Below, piece by piece: positions 21,489 through 32,039 of a stretch of 64,000 nt of DNA. The translations under genes and the position numbers were made by a program. Position 1 is the first letter of the stretch; each line of letters begins with the position of its first letter. This stretch comes from Massospora cicadina. Its lineage: Eukaryota > Entomophthoromycota > Entomophthoromycetes > Entomophthorales > Entomophthoraceae. Under the pieces are notes generated by a model. That model was not told the origin of the DNA. It saw only the letters and a program-made list of their open reading frames with translations, and did not search any database. The stretch spans positions 1 to 64,000 of the forward strand of contig JAKSZP010009643.1 of assembly GCA_022478985.1 (NCBI GenBank). The letters are read 5' to 3'.

Positions 21489-22645
21489 TGTAAAAATTTA
21501 CTCTTGGTTGATTATCAGCTGTCAACCCAGTAACCTTTTTACTGCACAGGTTCAATTTCCTCATGCAATTTGTCACATTGTATAGAATGTATTAATCTAT
21601 AATAGTATGAAGACTATTATCTGTAGTTGAGGTTGAACTATTATTTGGCCCAACACTTTGGCCAGTACTTCCAATTAAATACTCTGTAAGTTGTACTCAT
21701 AGGGAATCGTTCCCTATATTCTTGTCCACCTGATCCTCATTAAGATACCCCAGTGACAGTCTCTTTTGGCCCAACACACAGTTGGCAGCTATCCCTGATT
21801 GTGGTTCCTTTTGTCTCTAGATCCCCACTTAATATTTACTCTTCTCTCTGAGAGTCTTCCAATTATTGCCTTCTGCAATAATATCCTTGAGATGGAATGA
21901 TACAATAGAAGATAATAATCTAACTATACACCAAATTGATATTATAACTGTAGCTAATAATGCTTTTGTAGATAATGTTAATGTCAGTAATAATAATTGT
22001 TTGTATTATAGTAAATCCTAGGGAATTATATAGTAGGGGATTTGGCTGTCTAACCCTTGGTTGACACCTCTTTGCTGAAACGGCAGCTGTTGCCATTGAA
22101 TCACCCTTCCTCATCTTGACAGCAATGGTCTTCCCCATCCTGGCTAGGATTCCGTCATTGGACATCCTTGAGACCTCAAACAGAAAGAGTAGTAAAACGT
22201 GTCCCTAACGTTTTCCTCTCAATCCAAGTGAACCAACCATAATTGGCTAGCAACCTGCTTAGGTAATGGGACTTATTACCCATTATGGCAGGTCGCTTCA
22301 CCAACCAATAAATTTTCTAGTTGCAGGTGACATCACTCTCCTTGCAACTCACTATTCATTTCCAATCAGTTGGTGATGAACCAAACTGATCTCAATCGGT
22401 ACACCTGATAGATAATCACTATCATATGACCCTATTTCATCAGCCACTCCGCCCAATAAGATCTTAAGTATTCATCCAGATTGATCCCTGACAGATATGA
22501 CCAGTTGAATATCCCAAAATCCCCTGAACGTAGTTCCTCCAAAAACTCAGGCCAACCAATTTCTGATTCACTTCACCTTAGGAAATTTTCCCCTAGCAAT
22601 ACCAGGTAATCAAGCAGGCTGGGAATATGGGCAAAAATCCTAACA
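21489..22645 (-). repeat. 5' LTR of element D
   Basis: 1157 bp partner of 13056-14215. Carries the second copy of the small MSNDGILAR frame (21920-22165). Confidence 0.93.
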
Positions 22646-22649
22646 CTTA

Positions 22650-22780
22650 GGAAGCCCTTCCTCTAACCATACCTAGTACGTAGCTCAGCTTAAGGTAGTC
22701 AGCTAGGATTTGGTTCATGAAATTCTTAGAGGCTTCAGTATCCACCAAATAGTGGTGCTGCATTTTTAAAGGGGAGGAAA
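22650..22780 (-). pseudogene. Protease active-site half of element B
   Basis: HHYLVDTEASKNFMNQILAD on the minus strand corresponds to ALVDTGAAGNFMSVELAQQ in C (about 37585). The catalytic triad DTG has become DTE. This is the half of the protease cut off by the insertion of D. Confidence 0.78.
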
Positions 22781-22789
22781 GGGTAGCAT

Positions 22790-23627
22790 TCAGTAGAAAA
22801 ACCCTGAATGGTCTTTATTTAAGGCAGAAAAAGCTAGCACTTCATCACCAAACTCTTCATCTGGCATTAACATGTCTCCATGGTATGTTTTTGAATCATA
22901 AAATGGATAGAGATATTTGGCCACTCTTACTACTGAGGCCACATATCCCACCATATCTTCAGCAGGGGCATAAACATTTTCATATTGTAAACAAAGTTCC
23001 TTTCCAACCTCCTGAGTGCTGCAGATCATGGAAGAGGTCAAGCGGGGCCCTCTGGGGTAATTTGATACACAGGAGTAGGTTTTATATCTGAGCCATAAGA
23101 TATTAAATATGGTTTAGAGGTATATATGGGGTTTTCATTATAAAATGTGTTTTTAAATGCAAATAATCCATTTTTCCAATGCAGCAATAGATTGCCTGAC
23201 ATTATCCAAGTCCATCACCCTCAGGACCATCTTAGAAGATTCTGCATGCATCATCTGAACGTGCTGATGAAGTAAACACCATTTATTTAAATCAATTTTA
23301 TTAGTTTTGCTGGAAAGTTGTTGAATCACAACTTCCATATCACAAAGCATCTGTATCCACTGGGTACAAGCAAGAAGGGTGGGTACTTTCCAGTTGGAGG
23401 CAGCCAAAATAACACTGAGATGCTCCAACCTATGAGAAAAAGAGGAAACAGTGATGCAGTTGAATATGACTGATGCCCACAGCTAGCACACACTGTTTAT
23501 GCTTTGTAAAAGTCTCACACAGAAAAAAGTTTGTGTATTTAAAAGAAAGTGGTTGGTTAAATAATGTAAGGACAGTGTCTATAGCTCTCCTGTTCCCAGC
23601 GTGGTAGTGCAAGGTGGACAGGGCCAA
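22790..23627 (-). pseudogene. Gag-like gene of element B, crossing the LTR edge
   Basis: Three frames. 23430-23627 starts at MALSTLHYHAG inside the 5' LTR and runs across the LTR edge (23565) into LFNQPLSFKYTNFF. 23153-23428 is helical (LAASNWKVPTLLACTQWIQM). 22790-23041 is acidic at its end (MPDEEFGDEVLAF). The NQPL segment just past the LTR edge matches DQPLFPATS at the same position in C. No zinc knuckle is seen. The putative primer-binding region would have to lie inside this coding frame. Confidence 0.55.
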
Positions 23628-24423
23628 CGCCAGGGAACTAGTTGATAGTACAAATGTTACTAGAGCCCAGCAAAGAGTACTTAAGCAATAATAATGTAAG
23701 TAGAGTCATTTTATCATTATAGTGAGTAACCAAACAACAGCAACATGGTGCAAGGAGTAGTAAGTTATAGGCATCCTAGGTTGAAGGGAACCTGGGTGGC
23801 CCAATGTTGCATGTGTGGATAGTTAATTGTAGATAAAATTACAAGGTTAATGTAGCGCAAAACCTCCATGAAGAGGTTCACACAGAAATGTCCAAGATAA
23901 TATAAAATATGGAAATGTTGTACTTAGCAAAGGGTTTATTGATAGAGAAGTTGACCAATGGGAGAGATTGATCTCAACTTAAGGTATTTAAGAGATTTTG
24001 GAAAAACAATCAATTGAGGGAAGTGGGTCTAAGCTGAGGTGTACTTTTAGGCACACGCTTCCATTGAGCAATAAACTATACTGGGTAATCAACTAAACTT
24101 GGGTAACTAACTATAGGAGTGACTGACCTGAGCTGGAAATTGCAAAAACTGAATGGGGTTCAAGTCCCCATTCACCTAAAACTAAAGCAAACCATTTTTG
24201 TTCACTGCAAAGCTAGTTTATTTTAATGCACCTGCTGTTATACAGGTCTGAACTTCTCTTGCATCCGTGGGACCAACCTGGGCATACTTTGCCTTGACCC
24301 AGCGTTGATCTATGGTATGCTTGAGGTCTGGAAGGCCTTCCAACTTCACCTTCTTGGCCTTCTGATATGCTGCTTTATCTTTTATATTAGTCTCAATTAT
24401 GATGTTGTTTTCTAACCATGACA
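23565..24423 (-). repeat. 5' LTR of element B
   Basis: 859 bp, plus-strand ends TGTAAGGACA...CCATGACA. Partner of 8825-9680. Includes the 73-codon pol-extension frame (24218-24439, starting just outside). Confidence 0.9.
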
Positions 24424-25201
24424 TTATCCCTCTGTGCATTACACACCATATTCCTAAAATCCTTCAGTAATGCAACACCTTATACAGTTAGAAGAAAATT
24501 TTATCTAACCTTTTATAATTCAAGATTTTTTTATTTGGCAATGCATAATGCATTGATTGTAGCGTTTGTATGAAGTTGGATACCATCTCTTCTTCTACAA
24601 TTTGTCTTAAAAACTCCAAGCATGCTCTTTGGTATGCCTGGAAATACTTTACTGTCTAAACATCACCCAATACTTACTGGTTTATGAAAACACCTACTTT
24701 AATATTTTCTGGCACTTGAGTAGGTTGAGGTCCCTTCTTTTCTATTTAATCTTTTTGGTGAAGCATATATGTCATGAGGTCAGCTAGCTTGTATAAAAAT
24801 TTAAGTATCATTCTTATAGCTTTTCTTATATAGAATAAAACTTATAGCTAAATAACTAAATATCTAATGTTTGAACCTTTTTAACTCAACATAATGCTTT
24901 TTGTGCAGATGCTATTATTTAATAATAAAATTGTAGTTAATTGGTATAAGCAAAAAACAGTGCAATGTTCAGTTGATTATTCATATATGAATTTCTAAAA
25001 TATTATCTGATATCTATCATAAAATAAAACTTTGTTGATGTATATTAAGACATATATATTTTATGAAAACTTGCAAAGTAAAAACTTATATAAATTTTGT
25101 ACAGCCTATTTAGATAAAGGAATATAGTATCTTGTATTTTGAAGGCATGTACCAGATTATAAAACTTAATCCTCCTTATTCAGTTAGTTAATGAAATTCA
25201 A
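24424..25201. other. AT-rich intergenic, no feature seen
   Basis: No supported coding frame or repeat; first DNA after element B and the left margin of the region without LTR elements. Confidence 0.5.
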
Positions 25202-25783
25202 ATATGTACCTTTTTTACTTCTGATTTCAATATTTTGTATTTTGATTTCAACATTTTATATTTTGATTTCAGCATTTTGTATTTCAATTCAAACATTTTG
25301 CAATTTGATTTCAACATTTTGCAAATCAATTTCAACATTATGCATTTTGATTTCAACATTTTGCATTTCAATTTCAATATTTTACAAATCAATTTCAATA
25401 TTTTATACATAATTTAAATTATATTTTAATCTCAACACAATTTTAGTAATATTTTTATTATTCCTGCTGAAATAGTGCAAGCATATTAATTCGCACTCTT
25501 TTTTATCTTTAAAAATACTTGTATATCCCTTATATCACATTATAATCTATCAAAAGAAAACACTGATGTGAGGAAATCAATGAGTCTGCAGTTAAAACTA
25601 GATATGATGCAATCACTAAACCTAAAGATATTGAAAATGAATTATAAAATATTGGATTTTAAAGATAAAATATTAAGTTGAAGTGTAGAATGTTGAAATT
25701 GAAGTATAAAATGTTGGAATTGATTTGTAAAAAGTTGAAATCGAAATGCAAAATGTTGAAAGCGAAGTAAAAAAGATACATAT
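25202..25783. repeat. Foldback minisatellite
   Basis: Left array (about 25220-25412): roughly nine units of a 20-21 bp motif like GATTTCAACATTTTGCATTT. Right array (about 25640-25765): about six units of the reverse complement. The outer ends are themselves inverted: CTTTTTTACTTC at 25210-25221 and GAAGTAAAAAAG at 25764-25775. The arms flank about 230 bp of spacer and could form a long hairpin. The 60-73 codon frames across it on both strands come from the repeat and are not genes. Confidence 0.8.
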
Positions 25784-25799
25784 AACAGTTCAAGTTTTT

Positions 25800-25960
25800 A
25801 GTTTTTACCCGACTTTAAAAAAGGAGAAGGGTATTAATTCGACCTGTATGTATGTTTTTTTCTATGTATGTTTGCGCATAACTGAAAATACTGGACCAAT
25901 CTGGATGATCATCTTCAAAAATTAGAGGATGCTCCAACTTAGGTCCCATTTTACTTTTGT
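25800..25960 (+). repeat. Possible dispersed-repeat segment
   Basis: Begins TTTTTACCCGACTTTAAAAA and continues through a GTATGTATG run and a CTGGACCAATCTGGATGATC stretch. The opening resembles a dispersed motif I recall from several eukaryotic genomes. That is from memory, so it is low confidence. Confidence 0.25.
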
Positions 25961-26010
25961 AACTATTGGGCAAGTATCTGCCCATTAATTTAGTAAGTAC
26001 TAGCTGATTT

Positions 26011-26457
26011 ACCCGTGCTTCGCTAAGGTGTCTAAAATTTCAGATATTCAATTTATTAATTTAGATTTTATACTATAGATAAACAAAACCACTCAGCCAA
26101 ATCTAATTGCTCAATCAAATCAAACAAAAACCACCAACCACTCAGGTAAACCTAACTGAACTTATCAAAACAACCAATAACTAATCCTCCGCAAAACTAA
26201 ACTGTGCCCTATCGATTCGAACAAAAGCCATCAACCACTCGGCCAAACAAAAAAACTTATCGAATAAATCAAATAACTCCAAACTGCTACCCGAAACATC
26301 TCTCTATATTTAAAATCATTGTGTACGTGACATCTTCCAAACTACTAAATCAACATCTATTTAACTTGCTAAAAGTATTTTATTAATTAGTTGAACCAAA
26401 TTAGGCAGGTTTTTAAAATATATAAACCTAACATCCAGATACCCGTGCTTCGCTACA
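26011..26457. repeat. Direct repeat ACCCGTGCTTCGCTA with spacer
   Basis: Exact 15-bp word at 26011-26025 and 26441-26455, in AT-rich surroundings where such a GC-richer word stands out. The first copy is preceded by TAGCTGATTT. The copies may mark ends of a small dispersed element; no TSD was found. Confidence 0.4.
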
Positions 26458-27046
26458 GTATTTAGTTTATCAGATGATAAGCTCATATTGTAGCTTATAG
26501 GCTGTGCCAGCACTAATATCGAGCCACTCGGATTAACAGCTTCACTTTTTCCCTCGTGGCTGGTGAGCTGATTATCTTAATTACTTAATCTACTTAACTC
26601 TAATACTGATTTTTTAGTTTCAGGTGAGCAAATTGGTGAATTATTAGATAATATTCGCCAATTATCACCAACTTATCCAAATAGATTAAACTTATCAGGC
26701 TCAATAATTTCACATTCAATAAGATTCGCCAATTCTCACCCATTCAACCAAATAGATTGAACCTATCAGATTCAAAGGTTTCAGATTTCAGTCAGTCAGT
26801 ACGTCAGTGAATGTGTTTTAAGTAGATGTCATTTGTCTTCGAGTCAGTAAGCTTGTATATCAAACCTTGCATCAGCTGACCACTGCTACTGACTTGATAC
26901 CTGAGAGCAACCTGAACCATCTGCGATTCTTTTTCGTCTGATAAAATTAATACTCGTTTTTAAAATAGCCTATAAATTTAACGTGTAGTCTGCTTCTCAA
27001 TCTTTAGTTACCATTGTTTCTAGCTATTCTTAAGTGGATTGAGCCA

Positions 27047-27926
27047 ATGGCTGTCTGCGGGATATGTTTTGATAAGTTCTCTGTTGAGCCCAGATACACT
27101 GATCTCGTTTCGCATATGCGTTTTTTTGCTTCATACTATACGTCGGGAGTGGTGGCAACTAGCTGTAAGGTCGTTTAATAAGCAGCTATTGAATTTAACT
27201 ATAGGCGGCCATCTCTTTCACTATACCTGGTAATTCATGTTGATTTATTTACTCACTCGTAATAGCCTAAGCGCATGGTTTAGTAGCAATAGCGGTGGTA
27301 CATGTCCATATTGTAGTTCACAAATCCCACACAATTCGGTTATTAAAATTTACCATGACTGGGATTCTGGAATCGGTGACTTTGAATCAGGTGCTCCTTC
27401 AAAGGCTGAATTTACGCTTCTTAAAACAAAATACGAAAAAACTAAATTTGCTCTTAAAAACTCGGATAAATTGAACAATACATTGAAAACTTCAGTAGAT
27501 TCACTAGAGAGAGCTAATAAAGAACTTGAAGAGAAGCTTTCAAAAGAAAAGAATCTAGCCTTGGAATACCAAGCATTGCTTTTAAAAAAGGATTCAAGTC
27601 TCAGAACTAAGCATGAAGAGCTAATGCACACTTTGGCCTGTCTCGAACAAGTCAGTCTTGTTGCATCTCAACCAGAGTTCATTTTCTTCTTCTCAACTTG
27701 ATTCCTCTTCCTTTTTTATCTATAACTCTCGTCATAGGACTATTCTTCAAAGTGTTGAAAAAATGCGGGATAAGTGCGCATATAAATCCAAGTATTATTT
27801 TAATTTTATACTGATTTAATTTTAAGACTATATGATGAGCTTTGCAAGAAGTATTTTTTAGAAGTAGAGGCCCACCGAAAAACCCAAGAGCGACTCAGCG
27901 ACTCACCATATTTCAACGGCTGCTAA
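27047..27926 (+). CDS. TRAIP-like RING E3 ubiquitin ligase gene
   Basis: Probably a host gene; by family TRAIP/NOPO proteins are nuclear ubiquitin ligases of the DNA-damage and replisome-disassembly pathways. ATG 27047 (context gagccAATGG) opens with CGIC, the first RING cysteine pair. Removing GT-AG introns 27165-27204 (40 nt) and 27230-27265 (36 nt) gives CGHLFHYTC, then W and CPYC: a full C3HC4 RING over residues 4-64. Next comes KIYHDWDSG and a coiled coil of about 90 residues (KTKYEKTKFALKNSDKLN, ELEEKLSKEKNLALE). The frame continues through a possible 25-nt intron (27651-27675) and a 35-nt intron (27792-27826) to VEAHRKTQERLSDSPYFNGC and TAA at 27924. RING followed directly by coiled coil, with the WF and CPxC spacing, points to TRAIP. 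The 3' end is unsettled: the stop may lie in an intron, since CTAAC then AG follows, and exon-like sequence continues to 28063. It could be a recent pseudogene, but clean splice sites argue against that. Confidence 0.68.
27165..27204 (+). other. 40-nt intron 1 of the RING gene
   Basis: GTAAGG...CTATAG. It splits the Cys codon of CGH (T|GC). Unspliced, the frame hits TAA within a few codons. Confidence 0.75.
27230..27265 (+). other. 36-nt intron 2 of the RING gene
   Basis: GTAATT...TAATAG. It splits the next RING cysteine codon (TG|C). Removal joins HYT to C-LSAWF in frame. Confidence 0.75.
27792..27826 (+). other. 35-nt intron of the RING gene
   Basis: GTATTA...TTTAAG, with CTGAT as a possible branch site. 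Joins CAYKSK to LYDELCKKYF in frame. Confidence 0.6.
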
Positions 27927-27930
27927 CCAG

Positions 27931-28063
27931 ATCTTTCCGGGCTGCCCCCACTTTCAGATCTCAAAACGACTCTAGTAATTTATCTAAACTTCAGTTAGGA
28001 ATTGCTGAGTTTACAAAAGAACTAGGCCTTCAGTTTTCTACCGGCTTACATTTTGCTTCTTGA
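27931..28063 (+). CDS. Possible last exon of the RING gene
   Basis: Directly after GCTAACCAG, a branch-site plus acceptor pattern, the sequence reads SFRAAPTFRSQNDSSN and LGIAEFTKELGLQFS to a TGA. Codon pattern looks coding, but I could not find a donor that keeps the preceding exon whole. Confidence 0.35.
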
Positions 28064-28119
28064 GTTTTATCAAAGATAATTTCATGTTAATTTTGATTCT
28101 GGTGTTTGATTTTTTTAAT

Positions 28120-28330
28120 GACACCTATTAGAAAATACACATTTTTGTCTAAAAATTTATTTGCAAAGTTAACTACGAATTATAAACAGTCTAATAGAGT
28201 TTATTTCATGTTCTGATTAATGAGAATATTGCACTAAAATATTTGGATAGCGGAAGTATTAAAGCAATTGATAATTTGTTGCAGAATCAATTAGATTTAA
28301 GTGATTTTAATCTGAATGGCAGGTATATTA
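28120..28330 (+). CDS. Exon-like segment, unknown protein
   Basis: From ATG 28120 reads MTPIRKYTFLSKNLFAKL. A possible 26-nt GT-AG intron (about 28197-28222) leads to NIALKYLDSGSIKAIDNLL and a donor-like GGCAG|GTATAT near 28320. It may be further 3' exons of the RING gene or a separate small gene. No domain recognised. Confidence 0.3.
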
Positions 28331-31039
28331 AAGTTTGAGGGCAATTTCTGTCCGTGAACTTTTGTTAAATACTAATTTGTGTTCATATTTGTCATTTATA
28401 TTGATTTTGTTATAGCATACTTATTTTTAATCCTCGCTGCTTGTGACTATATGCTTACCGCTGCTATAAAATTTTCTAGTTTAAAAGCTAGTTTGTCAGC
28501 CTATTAGCTGCTGTCAAAGATTAGATGGCACAGGGATTTTAGGAAGTGCGCCTATCAGATACTTCTCCTGATATTCATTTTTATATGAATTTTCTTTGCC
28601 GGTCTAAAATATCTTGACTGCATAATATTTACAAGAAGCAGGTATAGAACTCTGCTTCTCATTTCAATAAAGATAAGAGTTTTATGGCCCTAAAATTCAT
28701 TTAAGTTTAATTTATATTAATTTTTTCGGTACTCCAACCCTAGGGGAAAACTCAAACATTTCCTCAAATTATCAACCAACGACCACTCCCATTCAAGGCT
28801 AAAAGATCAGAGATATGGCAAGTGCCCCAAATTGTGCTTTGCAAAATGTTGGTAAATCTGTAAACTTCCCAACGAAATGATCCTGTTGAGAATAAACTAA
28901 AGTCTCTATCTATAGTACCGCTAAACCAAATCCTTAACTTTTATGAGGTTGTGTATGCATCAATCATTAGAGAATTTTGACCATGGACCAGTTGACAAAT
29001 ATTTATACGTATATAATGCCTGAGGGGATAACTATAGAATCAGTGGCAAACAAAGGCTCTGTGAAGTACCCATTACTGGCTAGAATAGCCTGACAATGGC
29101 ATAGCACCACCAGCCCTTTTGATACCCTGGGATGAGCGGCAGGAATGTGCGCATGGTAAATTTTATATTTCTACTATACTATTGTAAGAAACTTATGCTA
29201 CATTCAACTTAAGGATAACTCCAACATGTGCACATTTTTAGATCAATTTATGAGCTTTCTGGGACTGTGACACCAGGCAGGAACTTACCAAAAATAAGTT
29301 AGGCCAGTAACTACTTGAATATTTTGTTGATACACTGTAAAAACCCTATATCGATACTTCCGGTGATAAAAATATTCTGCACTGATCACACTATTGACAT
29401 CTGTCAACAATACACAATTGATGAACAACAACATCAGAAATTTCAAATATTAAGCCTTTCAGTCACAAAGAAGTAACTTAAGTCAAAGTTATTATAGATA
29501 TTCAAAAATTTACCACTTCATATTTTAAATCTAAAATAAATACTCTCATGGTGCAAGCCCAGTGACTCTCAATGTAAGTCTAAGAACACCCTTACAATAT
29601 TCTATACTGCCACAATTGAAGAAATCAGTATATCATTTGCTGAAATTTATTTTGACCAAGCCATATGAACTATCCATTTTGACATGATATATGTCCTATG
29701 GCTGGGGGGTATGTTCAAGTATGAGATCATAGTGTGACGAGCTTAAATTATAATGGGTGTGGATTTTTTTGCATATTTTGCCCAATAATATCAACTAGAT
29801 CTAAAATAAATTATTGTAGATGGCGATTAGTAAATTTAGTAATTTAGCCAATTAAATCAACCAAACTTAATGAATTATTGTAGATGGTGATCAGTAAATT
29901 TACTATAGATTGACCAATTAAATCAACCAAATAAATAAGATGAGGTAATATAGATAGATATCTGAAAGTTTACCATATAATTGACTAATAAAATCAACTA
30001 AATAATAAAACTATAAGTAAAAACTGCTAACCTTATAACTGAAACATTAGATTAATCAAGCTAAGTGAACAATTTTAAAATATTTTATAGAATAATTGTA
30101 TCAAGTTTATCTGAGATTAGTAAATAGTTTAAGAGTAGGTGTTGAAATAAACACACACTTATAATGATTTATTTATAAGATGATTTCCTAAACCACCACA
30201 ACTAAAATGCTATCTAATTTTATATAAATTATGTAACTTTGAATCTATCAGCTACTTGCCTGCTGCCATATCAGTTTTAGTTAGGCTAATCCAATCATTA
30301 CTAAAGTAATCTAACCATCTCAGGTATTATTTTTTTAAAATTTAAATAACAAAACACAATGATAGTATCCTATCATAACAATAAAATGTTAAGAAAGTTT
30401 CTAACTTTCAGCCATAAGGCATATATCATGCATTTGAGTTTTTTTTTTACCATAAAATAAAACTTTAATTATTTTATATAATTATCTTTAATTGACTAAC
30501 TGTTAAATGGAGATTTCTTAATTTTCAAGCTGAGCCAACTTGAGGATGATACCCCATTAGTTAATGGGGAAATAGTAACATTGAAATTAATGGAAAAGGA
30601 GGATACATCATGGTGGACTTCCACATGCAGCATTGTGATATGCCAGGAACCCCATGTACTGCATTGATATTAGCTACCATGGTTTGGATAATTTAATGCA
30701 ATGATAACACAGTCATAAATTGTTCCCTATCTAAAGCTTATCTGCCAGGATCAAACTTGGGAGGCAGTACTTTTGAGTCCATACTTTACCACTGGTGCAC
30801 CCTTCCCTAGAAATGGCTTTCAATTAAATAACTTACTACCATGTCAGCATAACCTTTTAGGATTAAATACTATTGACATCTTACCCCTGGACCCACAATT
30901 TATGGTATAGACTAGGTACAATCAATTTTCCTAACCCTTTCCAGTGCAAACTTCAAAAGGTTAATTAATATCAATTATCCTTGCTCCTAAAGCTATGAAA
31001 GATTGTACCACTTATTAAATTATCAACTGCCTTGCCCCT
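28331..31039. other. AT-rich intergenic, little seen
   Basis: No supported gene. Contains the tandem repeat listed at 29807-30010. Otherwise stops in all frames and no LTR, tRNA or pol motif. Confidence 0.45.
29807..30010 (+). repeat. Degenerate ~70-bp tandem repeat
   Basis: Three imperfect units, the first two sharing AATTATTGTAGATGG, CAGTAAATTTA-like and AATTAAATCAACCAAA blocks, the third more diverged (GTTTACCATATAATTGACTA). Confidence 0.55.
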
Positions 31040-31734
31040 TGTTGTAATTTGGTCTGACCAACCATTCAATTTTATATCATTTAATTATTTTACTTATATT
31101 TTACTTTTAGATGAAACATTTTGATTCTTCAGGCCTTGACGCTGATGTTCATCTATCAAATTAAGTTATGGCAGATTGCCTTGATGCCAACTTTAATCTG
31201 CCAAATTAAGTAAGAGCAATTTACCTTTCCCCATGCCCACATATTTATATGTAGCTAATAAGCAATAGGATTAAATCACTATCATTTTTCTGTCATACAA
31301 GAATACCTACCAAGGTTCAAATTCTTCCCACCCCACTGACAATATCCACTAAATCACTTATTATCAATTTTTGATGCTTTACAGCATTGTAAAAACAGTT
31401 TATTATTATATTTTCTCCCTTGCCATAAGCTGGCATAAAAACAATTACTGAAGGATTTACTATTTTAAAAATTTAAGCCAATATTTTTACCCTTTTTCAG
31501 AATAGTTATGCATTGCCCAATATTCTCTATATAATTTATAATGATAGGAGTTGTAATGTTGAGGGTATTTTTTCTTTTACCTAGCTTGTTTAAGCTGCTA
31601 AGTAAAAAACCTTGAGCAATAGAATTGTTATACTTTTTTTAAGGTCACTGTTCTCATACAGTTTCCTTTAAATTATAAAAAAGTATCTTTTAAACTATGT
31701 AGTTGTTTTTGATGCTGGAGCACTGATTAAGTAT
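31040..31734 (+). repeat. 5' LTR of element K
   Basis: Begins TGTTGTAATTTGGTCTGACC. Its first 425 bp align with 34224-34675 and its last 250 bp with 42890-43142. Confidence 0.8.
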
Positions 31735-31736
31735 TT

Positions 31737-31748
31737 TAGTGCTCACTA
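31737..31748 (+). promoter_or_regulatory. Primer-binding site of element K
   Basis: TAGTGCTCACTA two bases after the 5' LTR; same core as A, D and F. Confidence 0.55.
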
Positions 31749-32039
31749 AAAAGCACTTTTAGTATCCTGTTTTTTATACTAAATCAAAATTGTTATATTT
31801 GAATGACAAATGCCAGAGCAAACCACCATGTGGTTTGTATGATGAACCTGATTATGGAGAGGTCCCGTTGAGTTATAGTCTCATGAGCATACTTTATAAT
31901 GCGTTTTATTATAATAAAGAGACTTCTAAGACTCTTTGCTATGTGAAGCCTTGCTTTATCAATAGATGAGGCAGTTACTAATGCCAATCTCTAGCAGAAG
32001 CTAAATACTTTACAAATCTTGGTTCATTTATAAGGGAAA

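Larger units (their letters stand above)
13056..22645 (-). mobile_element. Ty3/gypsy LTR retrotransposon D with antisense gene
   Basis: A complete element of about 9.6 kb. LTRs at 13056-14215 and 21489-22645 run TGTAA...CCTAACA (plus strand). On the minus strand follow primer-binding site, gag, protease, RT, RNase H, integrase, then about 2 kb of extra sequence with an oppositely oriented ORF, and the polypurine tract. Flanks CTTGG (13051-13055) and CTTAG (22646-22650) look like a 5-bp TSD with one change. The LTRs differ at only a few percent of positions by eye in the parts compared, so D is one of the younger insertions. There is no chromodomain. Confidence 0.92.
8825..24423 (-). mobile_element. 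Chromodomain Ty3/gypsy element B, split by D
   Basis: LTRs at 8825-9680 and 23565-24423 enclose gag-like (22780-23627), protease, RT/RNase H, integrase and chromodomain on the minus strand. Element D (13056-22645) lies inside the protease: the active-site half is at 22650-22780 and the C-terminal half at 12715-13050. Flanks atatc (8820-8824) and ttatc (24424-24428) are probably a 5-bp TSD with one change. It is related to C and E by its RT, protease and LTR-encoded segments. Confidence 0.88.

Noticed and set aside
25191..25417. Three ORFs of 60-73 codons on both strands, Ile/Phe/Cys- or Lys/Leu-rich.
   Set aside because: Produced by the 21-bp minisatellite being nearly a multiple of three; open in several frames at once.
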